Part shown: positions 1-5,884 of the stretch, piece after piece
Numbering within the stretch: the first letter of the stretch is position 1
How the letters are laid out: every line of letters starts with the position of its first letter
DNA from: Desulfobacula sp.
GTDB taxonomy: Bacteria > Desulfobacterota > Desulfobacteria > Desulfobacterales > Desulfobacteraceae
Length of the DNA stretch: 5,884 bases
NCBI RefSeq assembly: GCF_021107415.1
Contig: NZ_JAIOSW010000042.1
Coordinates: forward strand, 1 to 5,884
Direction: 5' to 3'
Program-made: the position numbers and the translations under genes
The notes under the pieces: model-generated
What the model was told of the DNA's origin: nothing
What the model saw: only the letters and a program-made list of their open reading frames with translations
Database searches by the model: none

Positions 1-986
1 ATATCATAAATCTGTATAATATTTGGATGGTTCAGCTGAGCAATGACCTTGCCTTCTGTTCTGAAGTTTTCAAGAAAATCTTCATCCATTGCCTGATTGT
101 GTTTCATTATTTTAATGGCAACCGGCATGTTAAGGGTTTTATGCTTGCCTTTGTAAACAAAACTCCAACCGCCCTGGCCGATCCGATGGGTCATAATATA
201 GCGGCCTACATTCCTTACCCCTGTGACAATCGAATTTTCAAGCCTGTTGGTCAATAGTTCCGTTAAAAATTCCCTGATATCAGGATGTAATTGACAAGCC
301 TTGTCAAATTCACCTCTTGATAATTTCCAAAGGATCATTTGTGATTCGGAAATTACGCTGGCTGTTCGTAATTCTCCTGTTAACAAGGCCATTTCTCCTA
401 TAACGTCTCCTTTCCTTCGTTGAGCTACAGTCTGGAGAGTATTGTCCAATTTTTGGATTTGAATGGAGCATAATCCTTGCTGAATAATGTAGAGATAATC
501 ACCTTTATCACCCTGGGTGATGAATCTTATACCGGACCCTATGGTTTTACGAGACATACAGTTTAAGAAAGAGCAGACACCTTCTTTTGGAAGGGTTTTG
601 AGTAATCTAGTGTTTAAGATAAAATCAAGGTCTTGTGAAGAAATTTCATTCTGAACACCAGGATCGAAATCCAATGAATTTTCTATTGGGAAAAGAAATT
701 CAAGGCCGATTTTATAAATTTTGTCATCATCTAAACCCTGAATCCAGGCAACCCTGCAAAGAGAATTATCCCATTGATTTAACGCGGTATTTTTAAACAT
801 TATTTTGAGTTTAAACTCTTTATTTAAGGCTATATCCGATTCAATCAGCAAGCCTTGAACACCAAAGTTGAGCACATTCACAAAACGAAATGTATTTGAT
901 TCTTCATTCTCAAAATAGATAACAGCCAGTTTGGGACAATCTAATTTTTCTCTGCTGACTTTACGAAGGTTTTGCAATGATGCCAT
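1..986 (-). CDS. PilZ-like / cyclic-nucleotide-binding / Ser-Thr protein kinase, 3' part missing
   Basis: Translating the minus strand from the ATG at 984-986 gives 328 open codons to the window edge, so the C-terminus is missing. Three domains are visible. Residues about 5-105 look like a PilZ domain: R8xxxR12, then N40-F-G-V-Q-G45 where the consensus is D/NxSxxG, then a terminal YKIGLEF strand (91-97) typical of the fold. Residues about 122-252 form a cyclic-nucleotide-binding domain with the phosphate-binding cassette GEMALLTGELRTASV (197-211), keeping the ligand residues E198 and R207. From about 262 a Hanks-type kinase N-lobe begins: glycine loop IGQGGWSFVYKG (269-280), VAIK with the ATP-binding lysine K292, a probable helix-C glutamate E311, and HPNIIQIYD (320-328). 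The catalytic loop, DFG and everything after lie outside the window. No signal peptide or membrane segment is seen in this part, so it is probably cytoplasmic. It is the second gene after the HD-GYP gene. The kinase and cNMP assignments are strong; PilZ is likely, but c-di-GMP binding is uncertain. Confidence 0.88.
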   Translation of the reverse strand, partial: MASLQNLRKVSREKLDCPKLAVIYFENEESNTFRFVNVLNFGVQGLLIESDIALNKEFKLKIMFKNTALNQWDNSLCRVAWIQGLDDDKIYKIGLEFLFPIENSLDFDPGVQNEISSQDLDFILNTRLLKTLPKEGVCSFLNCMSRKTIGSGIRFITQGDKGDYLYIIQQGLCSIQIQKLDNTLQTVAQRRKGDVIGEMALLTGELRTASVISESQMILWKLSRGEFDKACQLHPDIREFLTELLTNRLENSIVTGVRNVGRYIMTHRIGQGGWSFVYKGKHKTLNMPVAIKIMKHNQAMDEDFLENFRTEGKVIAQLNHPNIIQIYD

Positions 987-993
987 AGGTGTT

Positions 994-999
994 CTCCTC
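994..999 (-). promoter_or_regulatory. Shine-Dalgarno of the kinase gene, overlapping the upstream stop
   Basis: On the minus strand the sequence reads TAGAGGAGAACACCTATG. The GAGGAG core shares its first base with the TAG stop (999-1001) of the HD-GYP gene and sits 7 nt before the ATG at 986. This fixes the kinase start and suggests that the two genes are translated from one message with coupling. Confidence 0.8.
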
Positions 1000-2654
1000 T
1001 AAAGATCAATTTGAGATTGGGAAAGGTATCTTTTTGCATATTCAAGGTGTGTTTGGGATTTAAAAAAGAGTTTGATGATATCTTTATCTAAAAGGCCATT
1101 TTCCCCCATTTGTTCAAGAATATTCACAGTCTTGCTCAAATTCATGGGGTTTTTATAGGGTCTGTCCCGGGCAGATAGGGCTTCAAAAATATCGGCAATA
1201 GCTAAGATTCGTGCCTGGAGATTTAAATCTTTTTTGCTAAGATGCAATGGATATCCTGATCCATCAAGTTTTTCATGGTGGGCTCCGGCAATGGAAGGGA
1301 TGTTGGCAAGTTTTTTAGGCCAGGGAAGCTTGTTTAAAATTTTTTCAGTCAAATAAGCATGGTTGTTAATGATATCCCTTTCTTTTGATGTTAAGGTTCC
1401 CCTTAAGATACACAAATTTTCAAATTCATCTTCAGTTAAACAGGGTTGCAGTTTGCCAAAAATTTTATCGGATTTTTCATAAATTACCTCTAACTGGTCG
1501 ATAAGGCTTTGATTAAGATGTTCCTTGCTTGAGTTGATGTAAGAAAGTGTTTCAAATTCTTTTTCCAGTATATCAATTTTTTCTTTACAGATATTATTGA
1601 TCTGTGTGATTTGCTTTTGTTTTGCGGTTTGATCGAAAAGAGCCAGCTTTTTTTGTGCGGCAGCAAGTTTCTGGTTTGTTTTGAATAATTCCCATCTTGT
1701 TTTGATCAGCTCAATTCTGTCATGGACAGTCTCTAACCGTGTGGACTTACTGATAATATGCTCCGGCGTGGTTATTTTCCCGGTATCGTGCATAAGGGCT
1801 GCTATCCTGAGTTCATCCATTTGATCATAAGAGAGAGATGTGGTTTTAAATATTGTATTGTCCTGGTTTATTTTGTGGGCAATCATCATGGAAAGCTCTG
1901 TGACTCGTTGAATATGGCCGCCGGTATGTTTTGATTTTTCGTCTATTGATACGGCAATGGCTTTAATGAATGCCTCAAAAAGTTTTTTCATTTCAAGAAT
2001 AAGCGCCTGCTGGGTCAAAATAACAGAGGCCTGGCTGGCCAGTGCCGTTGCTTTTTCCTGGTCATCCTTACTAAAGGAAATGGTTTTGTTGGTAAACAGA
2101 TTTTTTGAATTAATCAGCTGAAGAATTCCGATAATATCATCCTCATGATTTTTCATGGGAATGACAATCATGGACTGGCTTTTGTAATGTAAGGCTTCAT
2201 CAAATCTTTTGATTCCATTAAATTGAAACCTTTTTGTTTTATAAACATTCTTAATATTGACTATTCTCCCGGTATGAAACACATATGAGGATACATTGGA
2301 ATGATTAGGTGTATTGTCCTCATTATACAATGGTACACCCGGAAGATCTATTGAACCGCCCCCTTTTTTGATGTTTAACGATTCATTATGGATGACATTA
2401 AAGACCAAAGTTTTAGTTTTATGGTCAACCAGATAGAGAGTTCCGCCGTCTGCTTTTGTAAATCTTCTGGCAATGGAAAGGATCATTTCAAGGAGTACAC
2501 TGATATCTTTTCCAGTCCCAAGCGCCTTGCCAATGGCAGTTAACTCTGATATTTCCCTTGCCTGATCCTCAAGGAAAGGACAAAGCTCATCAAGGATATT
2601 TTCAATAACAATATTAATCCTGGCGTTTTCAGAAAATTTTCCATTGGCAGGCAT
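999..2654 (-). CDS. GAF + HD-GYP domain protein, predicted c-di-GMP phosphodiesterase
   Basis: A complete 551-aa protein. After an N-terminal helix (about 10-45), a GAF sensor domain spans about 50-215, for example GGTLYLVD at 70-77 and IIGILQLINS at 174-183. The C-terminal half is an HD-GYP domain. It shows H247 (GGHIQRV), the HD pair H289-D290 in HDTGK, H432 in NNHAYLTEKIL, the tandem HHEKLDGSGYP at 459-469 with the GYP triplet at 467-469, and D488 in AIADIFEALSARDRPY. HD-GYP proteins with these motifs hydrolyse c-di-GMP (to pGpG or GMP) using a di- or tri-metal centre, so this one is predicted active. H289-D290 and H432 are about 142 residues apart, against roughly 26 in short HD-GYP proteins; the extra stretch (about 304-420) is charged and probably helical or coiled-coil. 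Similar inserts occur in a known GAF/HD-GYP subfamily of delta- and gammaproteobacteria. No membrane segment is seen, so it is probably cytoplasmic. The start is supported by AAGGA (2661-2665), 6 nt upstream of the ATG. It is first in the operon, ahead of the kinase. The GAF ligand is unknown. Confidence 0.92.
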   Translation of the reverse strand: MPANGKFSENARINIVIENILDELCPFLEDQAREISELTAIGKALGTGKDISVLLEMILSIARRFTKADGGTLYLVDHKTKTLVFNVIHNESLNIKKGGGSIDLPGVPLYNEDNTPNHSNVSSYVFHTGRIVNIKNVYKTKRFQFNGIKRFDEALHYKSQSMIVIPMKNHEDDIIGILQLINSKNLFTNKTISFSKDDQEKATALASQASVILTQQALILEMKKLFEAFIKAIAVSIDEKSKHTGGHIQRVTELSMMIAHKINQDNTIFKTTSLSYDQMDELRIAALMHDTGKITTPEHIISKSTRLETVHDRIELIKTRWELFKTNQKLAAAQKKLALFDQTAKQKQITQINNICKEKIDILEKEFETLSYINSSKEHLNQSLIDQLEVIYEKSDKIFGKLQPCLTEDEFENLCILRGTLTSKERDIINNHAYLTEKILNKLPWPKKLANIPSIAGAHHEKLDGSGYPLHLSKKDLNLQARILAIADIFEALSARDRPYKNPMNLSKTVNILEQMGENGLLDKDIIKLFFKSQTHLEYAKRYLSQSQIDL

Positions 2655-2737
2655 AATATATCCTTAAATAAATTTAATTTTGATTTAAGCAATGTTTTTT
2701 TTTAAGAAGTAGCAAAAATTAAAAAATGAAACAAGAA

Positions 2738-2774
2738 AAGAAAAATCAAAGGAGAGAATTCTCTTGATTTTCTT
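2738..2774. repeat. Imperfect inverted repeat (hairpin) centred on GAGAATTCTC
   Basis: The centre AGAGAATTCTCT (2753-2764) is a perfect 12-bp palindrome. Flanking it, AAAATCAA (2742-2749) is the exact reverse complement of TTGATTTT (2764-2771), with AGGA (2750-2753) unpaired on the left. AAG (2738-2740) can add three pairs with CTT (2772-2774) if A2741 is bulged. As RNA this is a plausible AT-rich hairpin with an AAUU loop; as DNA it could be an operator dyad shared by both divergent promoters. No U-run follows it on the plus strand, so it is not a good terminator for that direction. Confidence 0.55.
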
Positions 2775-2791
2775 GCTATTTACCTTTGATT
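2744..2791. repeat. 9-bp inverted repeat competing with the central hairpin
   Basis: AATCAAAGG (2744-2752) and CCTTTGATT (2783-2791) are perfect reverse complements separated by 30 nt. The left arm is largely the same sequence that forms the outer stem of the 2738-2774 hairpin, so the two pairings exclude each other. The left arm also contains most of an AAAGGAG that could serve as a ribosome-binding site. The match is seen directly; any regulatory role is inference. Confidence 0.45.
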
Positions 2792-2820
2792 GTGGCATCT
2801 ATAAAAATTCAAATAACAAA

Positions 2821-2825
2821 AGGAG
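2821..2825 (+). promoter_or_regulatory. Shine-Dalgarno deciding the leuS start
   Basis: AAAAGGAG ends at 2825, 8 nt before the ATG at 2834. The reading frame is open further upstream to a TTG at 2786, but that codon has no suitably spaced ribosome-binding site, and the 16 extra residues precede the usual LeuRS N-terminus. The ATG is therefore chosen. Confidence 0.85.
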
Positions 2826-2833
2826 TAAGTGTA

Positions 2834-5449
2834 ATGGACCAGCGGTATCATCCTGAATTAGTAGAACCTGAATGGCAGGCATACTGGAAAGAAAATCAAC
2901 TTTTTAAAGTCACTGAAGATAAATCAAAAGAGAAATATTATCTGTTGGAAATGTTTCCTTATCCTTCCGGTAAAATACATATCGGTCACGTCCGTAATTA
3001 TACCATTGGTGATGTGGTGGTAAGGTATAAACGGATGAAAGGCTTTAATGTGATTCATCCCATGGGGTGGGATGCCTTTGGTATGCCTGCTGAGAACGCA
3101 GCCATTGATAATAATACCCATCCGGCCGCCTGGACATATGACAATATCGGAGCCATGCGCGAACAGCTTAAGAGAATGGGGTTTTCATATGACTGGGATC
3201 GTGAAATAGCAACCTGCAGGCCTGAGTATTATAAATGGGAGCAATGGCTTTTCCTTAAAATGCTGGAAAAGAAAATGGCATATCGCAAAGAGTCCTTTGT
3301 GAACTGGTGTGAGAAATGCCAGACGGTTCTTGCCAATGAGCAGGTTGAGCAGGGTAAATGCTGGAGATGCTCCCAAACGGTTCAGCAAAAAAAGCTCTGG
3401 CAATGGTTTTTTAAAATAACAGATTATGCCGAAGACCTTCTGGTTCATTGTGATAAACTGCCGGGATGGCCCGATAAAGTAACTGCCATGCAGAAAAATT
3501 GGATCGGCAGGAGTATTGGATCTGAATTAAAATTTAAAATTGATGGCAGGGATGATGATATTGTGGTTTTTACCACAAGGCCGGACACGGTTTTTGGTGC
3601 AACCTTCATGTGCCTTGCCCCTGAACACCCCCTGGTTGAAAGCCTTTCAAAGGGAACTGATAGACAAGATGAAGTCGCCGCCTTTGTTCAAAAGGTGTCC
3701 AGCCAGGAAAGATCTGCTGAAGGGTTGGAAAAATATGAAAAAGAAGGGGTTTTTACAGGGGCCTTTTGCATTAATCCTGCAACCGGTGAAAAGATTCCGG
3801 TTTATACAGCCAATTTTGTTTTAATGGAATATGGAACCGGTGCCATCATGTCGGTGCCGGCCGGTGATCAGCGGGATTTTGAGTTTGCTAAGAAATACGG
3901 GCTTGAAATCAGGGTAGTGGTTCAGCCAAAAGGAGAAAACTTTGACGGGGATACTATGGAAGAAGCTTATGCCGGTGAGGGTGTTCTTGTAAATTCCAAT
4001 GAATTTAATGGGCTGGACTATAAAAAAGGCATGGATGCTATTACAGACTGGTTGGAAAAAAAGGACAGGGGGAAAAAGACTGTTTCCTATCGATTAAGAG
4101 ACTGGGGAATTTCAAGACAACGATACTGGGGTACACCGATTCCCGTTATTCACTGCCCGGATTGCGGTGTGGTTCCTGTCCCTGAAGCCGATCTTCCCAT
4201 AAGGCTTCCGGAAGATGCAAATCTTCTTGAAAAAGGGGGTTCTCCCTTACCAACCCTTGATTTTTTTACAAAGGCCACATGCCCTGAATGCGGCAGAAAG
4301 GATGCAAAAAGAGACACGGATACCATGGATACCTTTGTTGAGTCTTCCTGGTATTATTTAAGATATTGTTCACCACGATTTGAAGACGGCATGTTTGACC
4401 CTGAAGCCGTCAAATACTGGGCTCCTGTGGATCAATACATCGGTGGGGTAGAACATGCGGTTCTTCATTTATTATATTCAAGATATTTTATGCGGGTATT
4501 AAATTCTTTTGGAATGATTGATTTTAAGGAACCCTTCTCGCGATTGCTTACCCAGGGAATGGTCTGCAAGGAGACCATGACCTGTCCTGAACATGGATAT
4601 CTCTATCCCGAAGAAGCGGTGAAAAACACTGAAGAAAAGCTTGTCTGTACAAGATGCAACAAGGACGTGGAGGTGGGACGGGTCATTAAGATGTCCAAAT
4701 CCAAAAAAAATGTTGTTGATCCCAATGAACTGCTTGAAAAATACGGCGCTGATGTCACCCGGTTATTCTGTTTGTTTGCAGCTCCCCCTGAAAGAGACCT
4801 TGAATGGAATGAGGACGGGGTTGAAGGCAGCAATCGATTTGTAAACAGGGTGTGGCGTCTTGCCCTTGAATGCATGGAAAAGATTGATGAATCGAAATCC
4901 TATACAGGAGCCGCTTCTAAACTTGTATCACCCCAGGCAAAAGATCTTTATATCAAGGCAAATCAGACCATACAAAAGGTCACGGATGATATTGACAAAA
5001 GCTTTCATTTTAATACAGCTATTTCAGCTGTAATGGAGCTTGTAAATGCCTTGTATGCGATTGATCTCGATTCTGCAGATCTTGAGATGAAAAAAGTAAT
5101 CCTGTTCAGTCTTGAAAATTCCATTTTGTTGCTGTCCCCGATTATTCCGCATTGTTGTGAAGACCTTTTTAAAAAATTGGGTAAAAGGTTAGGCAAAAAG
5201 GGTTCAATTTTAGAGCAATCCTGGCCTGAATACAGAAAAGACTCTCTTAAAACAGATGATGTTCTTGTTATTGTCCAGATAAATGGAAAGCTTCGATCAA
5301 AATTTTCAATCGCTGCAGACTGTGAAGAAGCACAAATAAAAAAAATAGCCCTTGGGGATACAAAGATCAAAAAACATATGGGTGATAAAGAACCCAAAAA
5401 GGTTATTATTATCAGAAAAAAACAAACACTTGTAAATATTGTGATTTAA
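2834..5449 (+). CDS. leuS: Leucyl-tRNA synthetase (class Ia)
   Basis: A cytoplasmic enzyme that charges tRNA-Leu with leucine using ATP. The 871-aa product is close to the usual bacterial length (E. coli 860). It opens with the typical [14 protein letters not shown]. The Rossmann catalytic core carries the HIGH motif H49-I-G-H52 (after FPYPSGK) and KMSKS at 619-623. A zinc knuckle uses C159/C162 and C176/C179. The CP1 editing domain that removes mischarged amino acids has TTRPDT (247-252) and [15 protein letters not shown] (334-348) with the conserved aspartates D345 and D348; the position normally occupied by His before the first Asp is Gly344. [12 protein letters not shown] (422-433) and ESSWYYLRY (503-511) are standard. 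Further Cys pairs occur at 441/444 and 483/486, and at 584-608 just before KMSKS. The anticodon-binding helical domain and the C-terminal domain, ending VNIVI, are complete. It is followed after 1 nt by lptE, probably as an operon. Confidence 0.98.
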   Translation: MDQRYHPELVEPEWQAYWKENQLFKVTEDKSKEKYYLLEMFPYPSGKIHIGHVRNYTIGDVVVRYKRMKGFNVIHPMGWDAFGMPAENAAIDNNTHPAAWTYDNIGAMREQLKRMGFSYDWDREIATCRPEYYKWEQWLFLKMLEKKMAYRKESFVNWCEKCQTVLANEQVEQGKCWRCSQTVQQKKLWQWFFKITDYAEDLLVHCDKLPGWPDKVTAMQKNWIGRSIGSELKFKIDGRDDDIVVFTTRPDTVFGATFMCLAPEHPLVESLSKGTDRQDEVAAFVQKVSSQERSAEGLEKYEKEGVFTGAFCINPATGEKIPVYTANFVLMEYGTGAIMSVPAGDQRDFEFAKKYGLEIRVVVQPKGENFDGDTMEEAYAGEGVLVNSNEFNGLDYKKGMDAITDWLEKKDRGKKTVSYRLRDWGISRQRYWGTPIPVIHCPDCGVVPVPEADLPIRLPEDANLLEKGGSPLPTLDFFTKATCPECGRKDAKRDTDTMDTFVESSWYYLRYCSPRFEDGMFDPEAVKYWAPVDQYIGGVEHAVLHLLYSRYFMRVLNSFGMIDFKEPFSRLLTQGMVCKETMTCPEHGYLYPEEAVKNTEEKLVCTRCNKDVEVGRVIKMSKSKKNVVDPNELLEKYGADVTRLFCLFAAPPERDLEWNEDGVEGSNRFVNRVWRLALECMEKIDESKSYTGAASKLVSPQAKDLYIKANQTIQKVTDDIDKSFHFNTAISAVMELVNALYAIDLDSADLEMKKVILFSLENSILLLSPIIPHCCEDLFKKLGKRLGKKGSILEQSWPEYRKDSLKTDDVLVIVQINGKLRSKFSIAADCEEAQIKKIALGDTKIKKHMGDKEPKKVIIIRKKQTLVNIVI

Positions 5450-5450
5450 T

Positions 5451-5884
5451 ATGAAAAATTTAAAATGGTTCTTATTTATTTGTCTGCTTGTATTTTTTGC
5501 ATCCTGCGGTTACCGGTTTGAGGGCGGTGGATACATTAAGAATGATGTGATGCGTGTCGCTGTGAAGGTTTTTGAGAATAAGAGTTCTGAAACAGGGGCA
5601 GGTATCTCATTTACCAATGCTTTGATCCAGGAGATTATTCAAAAGACAGATACGAAAGTGGTAGATGAATCCCGCGCAACTGCTGTTCTTAAAGGGACCA
5701 TCAATGCCATAGGATTTGCTACCTTGTCACGTTCAACCACGGAATCTGTGATAGAAAGAAGAGTCTGGGCCTCCGTTGATTTGAAACTTATAGACAAGGA
5801 TGGAGAAGTGATCTGGTCTGTCAAGGATTTTTCATCACATGAAGAATATACGGTATCTGAAGATAAGATAACGGATGAAAGTAA
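5451..5884 (+). CDS. lptE: LptE-family LPS-assembly lipoprotein, 3' end missing
   Basis: An ATG at 5451 opens 144 codons to the window edge; the family is usually about 165-190 aa, so only a short C-terminal piece is lost. The N-terminus is a lipoprotein signal: K2 and K5, a hydrophobic stretch FLFICLLVF (7-15), then FASC with the lipidated cysteine C19, followed by GYRF, the usual LptE beginning. Gly, not Asp, at +2 fits sorting to the outer membrane. The body matches the family: RVAVKVFENKSSETG (35-49), FTNALIQEII, ESRATAVLKGTI, then a strand-rich part with RRVWASVDLKLID and FSSHEEYTV. LptE plugs and supports the LptD barrel, which places lipopolysaccharide in the outer membrane, so the host should be a diderm with LPS. 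The start lies 1 nt after the leuS stop and no Shine-Dalgarno is visible, suggesting translational coupling. The family call rests on pattern recognition and on the leuS-lptE order common in proteobacteria. Confidence 0.88.
   Translation, partial: MKNLKWFLFICLLVFFASCGYRFEGGGYIKNDVMRVAVKVFENKSSETGAGISFTNALIQEIIQKTDTKVVDESRATAVLKGTINAIGFATLSRSTTESVIERRVWASVDLKLIDKDGEVIWSVKDFSSHEEYTVSEDKITDES

Larger units (their letters stand above)
2655..2833. promoter_or_regulatory. Divergent AT-rich intergenic region
   Basis: This 179-bp spacer separates the start codons of the HD-GYP gene (minus) and leuS (plus), so promoters for both directions should lie here. It is very AT-rich, with a run of nine T at 2695-2703 and several A-tracts. 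A weak plus-strand match is TTTACC (2779-2784) and TATAAA (2800-2805), but the 15-nt spacer is short, so I do not call it firmly. No convincing minus-strand -35/-10 pair stands out. The leftward Shine-Dalgarno is at 2661-2665 and the leuS one at 2821-2825. Overlapping inverted repeats occupy 2738-2791. I found no T-box consensus or tRNA-like element here. Confidence 0.6.

Noticed and set aside
27..257. Plus-strand open frame within the kinase gene
   Set aside because: It lies antisense to clear kinase N-lobe coding sequence and its translation resembles no family.
2691..2706. Run of nine T as a rho-independent terminator
   Set aside because: No GC-rich stem precedes it on the plus strand and no plus-strand gene ends there.
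2726..2767. 13-codon ORF (MKQEKKNQRREFS) ahead of leuS as a leader peptide
   Set aside because: It has no leucine codons and no clear Shine-Dalgarno; its composition reflects the A-rich sequence.
2786..2833. N-terminal extension of leuS from an upstream TTG (16 extra residues)
   Set aside because: No ribosome-binding site at proper spacing; the ATG at 2834 has a strong one and matches the family N-terminus.
2655..2833. T-box or other tRNA-sensing leader for leuS
   Set aside because: No AGGGTGGNACCGCG-like T-box sequence or specifier stem, and the space is short for one.
4698..4713. A-run near the KMSKS codons as a programmed frameshift site
   Set aside because: The main frame continues through intact conserved LeuRS sequence, and no alternative product or stimulatory structure is evident.
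4603..5397. Minus-strand open frames (4603-4875, 5005-5397) inside leuS
   Set aside because: They are antisense to conserved LeuRS sequence, with low-complexity Ser/Phe-rich translations and no ribosome-binding sites that I can see.

Overview
The window looks like chromosomal DNA from a low-to-mid GC Gram-negative bacterium. The best guess is a sulfate-reducer-type member of the Desulfobacterota (Desulfobacter/Desulfobacula-like). This is inferred from the LeuRS sequence style, the GAF + HD-GYP protein with a long insert inside its HD domain, and an LptE-type outer-membrane lipoprotein. No database search was possible.

Layout: two divergent gene pairs are separated by a 179-bp AT-rich spacer (2655-2833). 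Leftward (minus strand) there is a two-gene signalling operon. The first gene is a complete 551-aa GAF + HD-GYP protein, a predicted cyclic-di-GMP phosphodiesterase (999-2654). It is followed after 12 nt by a protein with a PilZ-like domain, a cyclic-nucleotide-binding domain and a Ser/Thr protein kinase domain, which runs off the left edge inside the kinase N-lobe (1-986). Rightward (plus strand) there is a housekeeping pair: leuS (leucyl-tRNA synthetase, complete, 871 aa, 2834-5449), and lptE (LPS-assembly lipoprotein), which starts 1 nt after the leuS stop and runs off the right edge (5451-5884). The leuS-lptE order is familiar from many proteobacteria, where holA often comes next.

Working together: the minus-strand pair can be read as a compact second-messenger circuit. 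One protein would lower c-di-GMP. The other carries a possible c-di-GMP receptor domain and a cNMP receptor domain in front of a kinase. That link is inference; the PilZ ligand motifs are only partly conserved. leuS and lptE are linked by position and probably co-transcribed and translationally coupled, not by pathway.

The spacer holds overlapping inverted repeats that can pair in two mutually exclusive ways, plus a possible small leucine-containing leader ORF ahead of leuS. These are the most speculative items. There are no RNA genes, mobile elements or CRISPR arrays that I can support.
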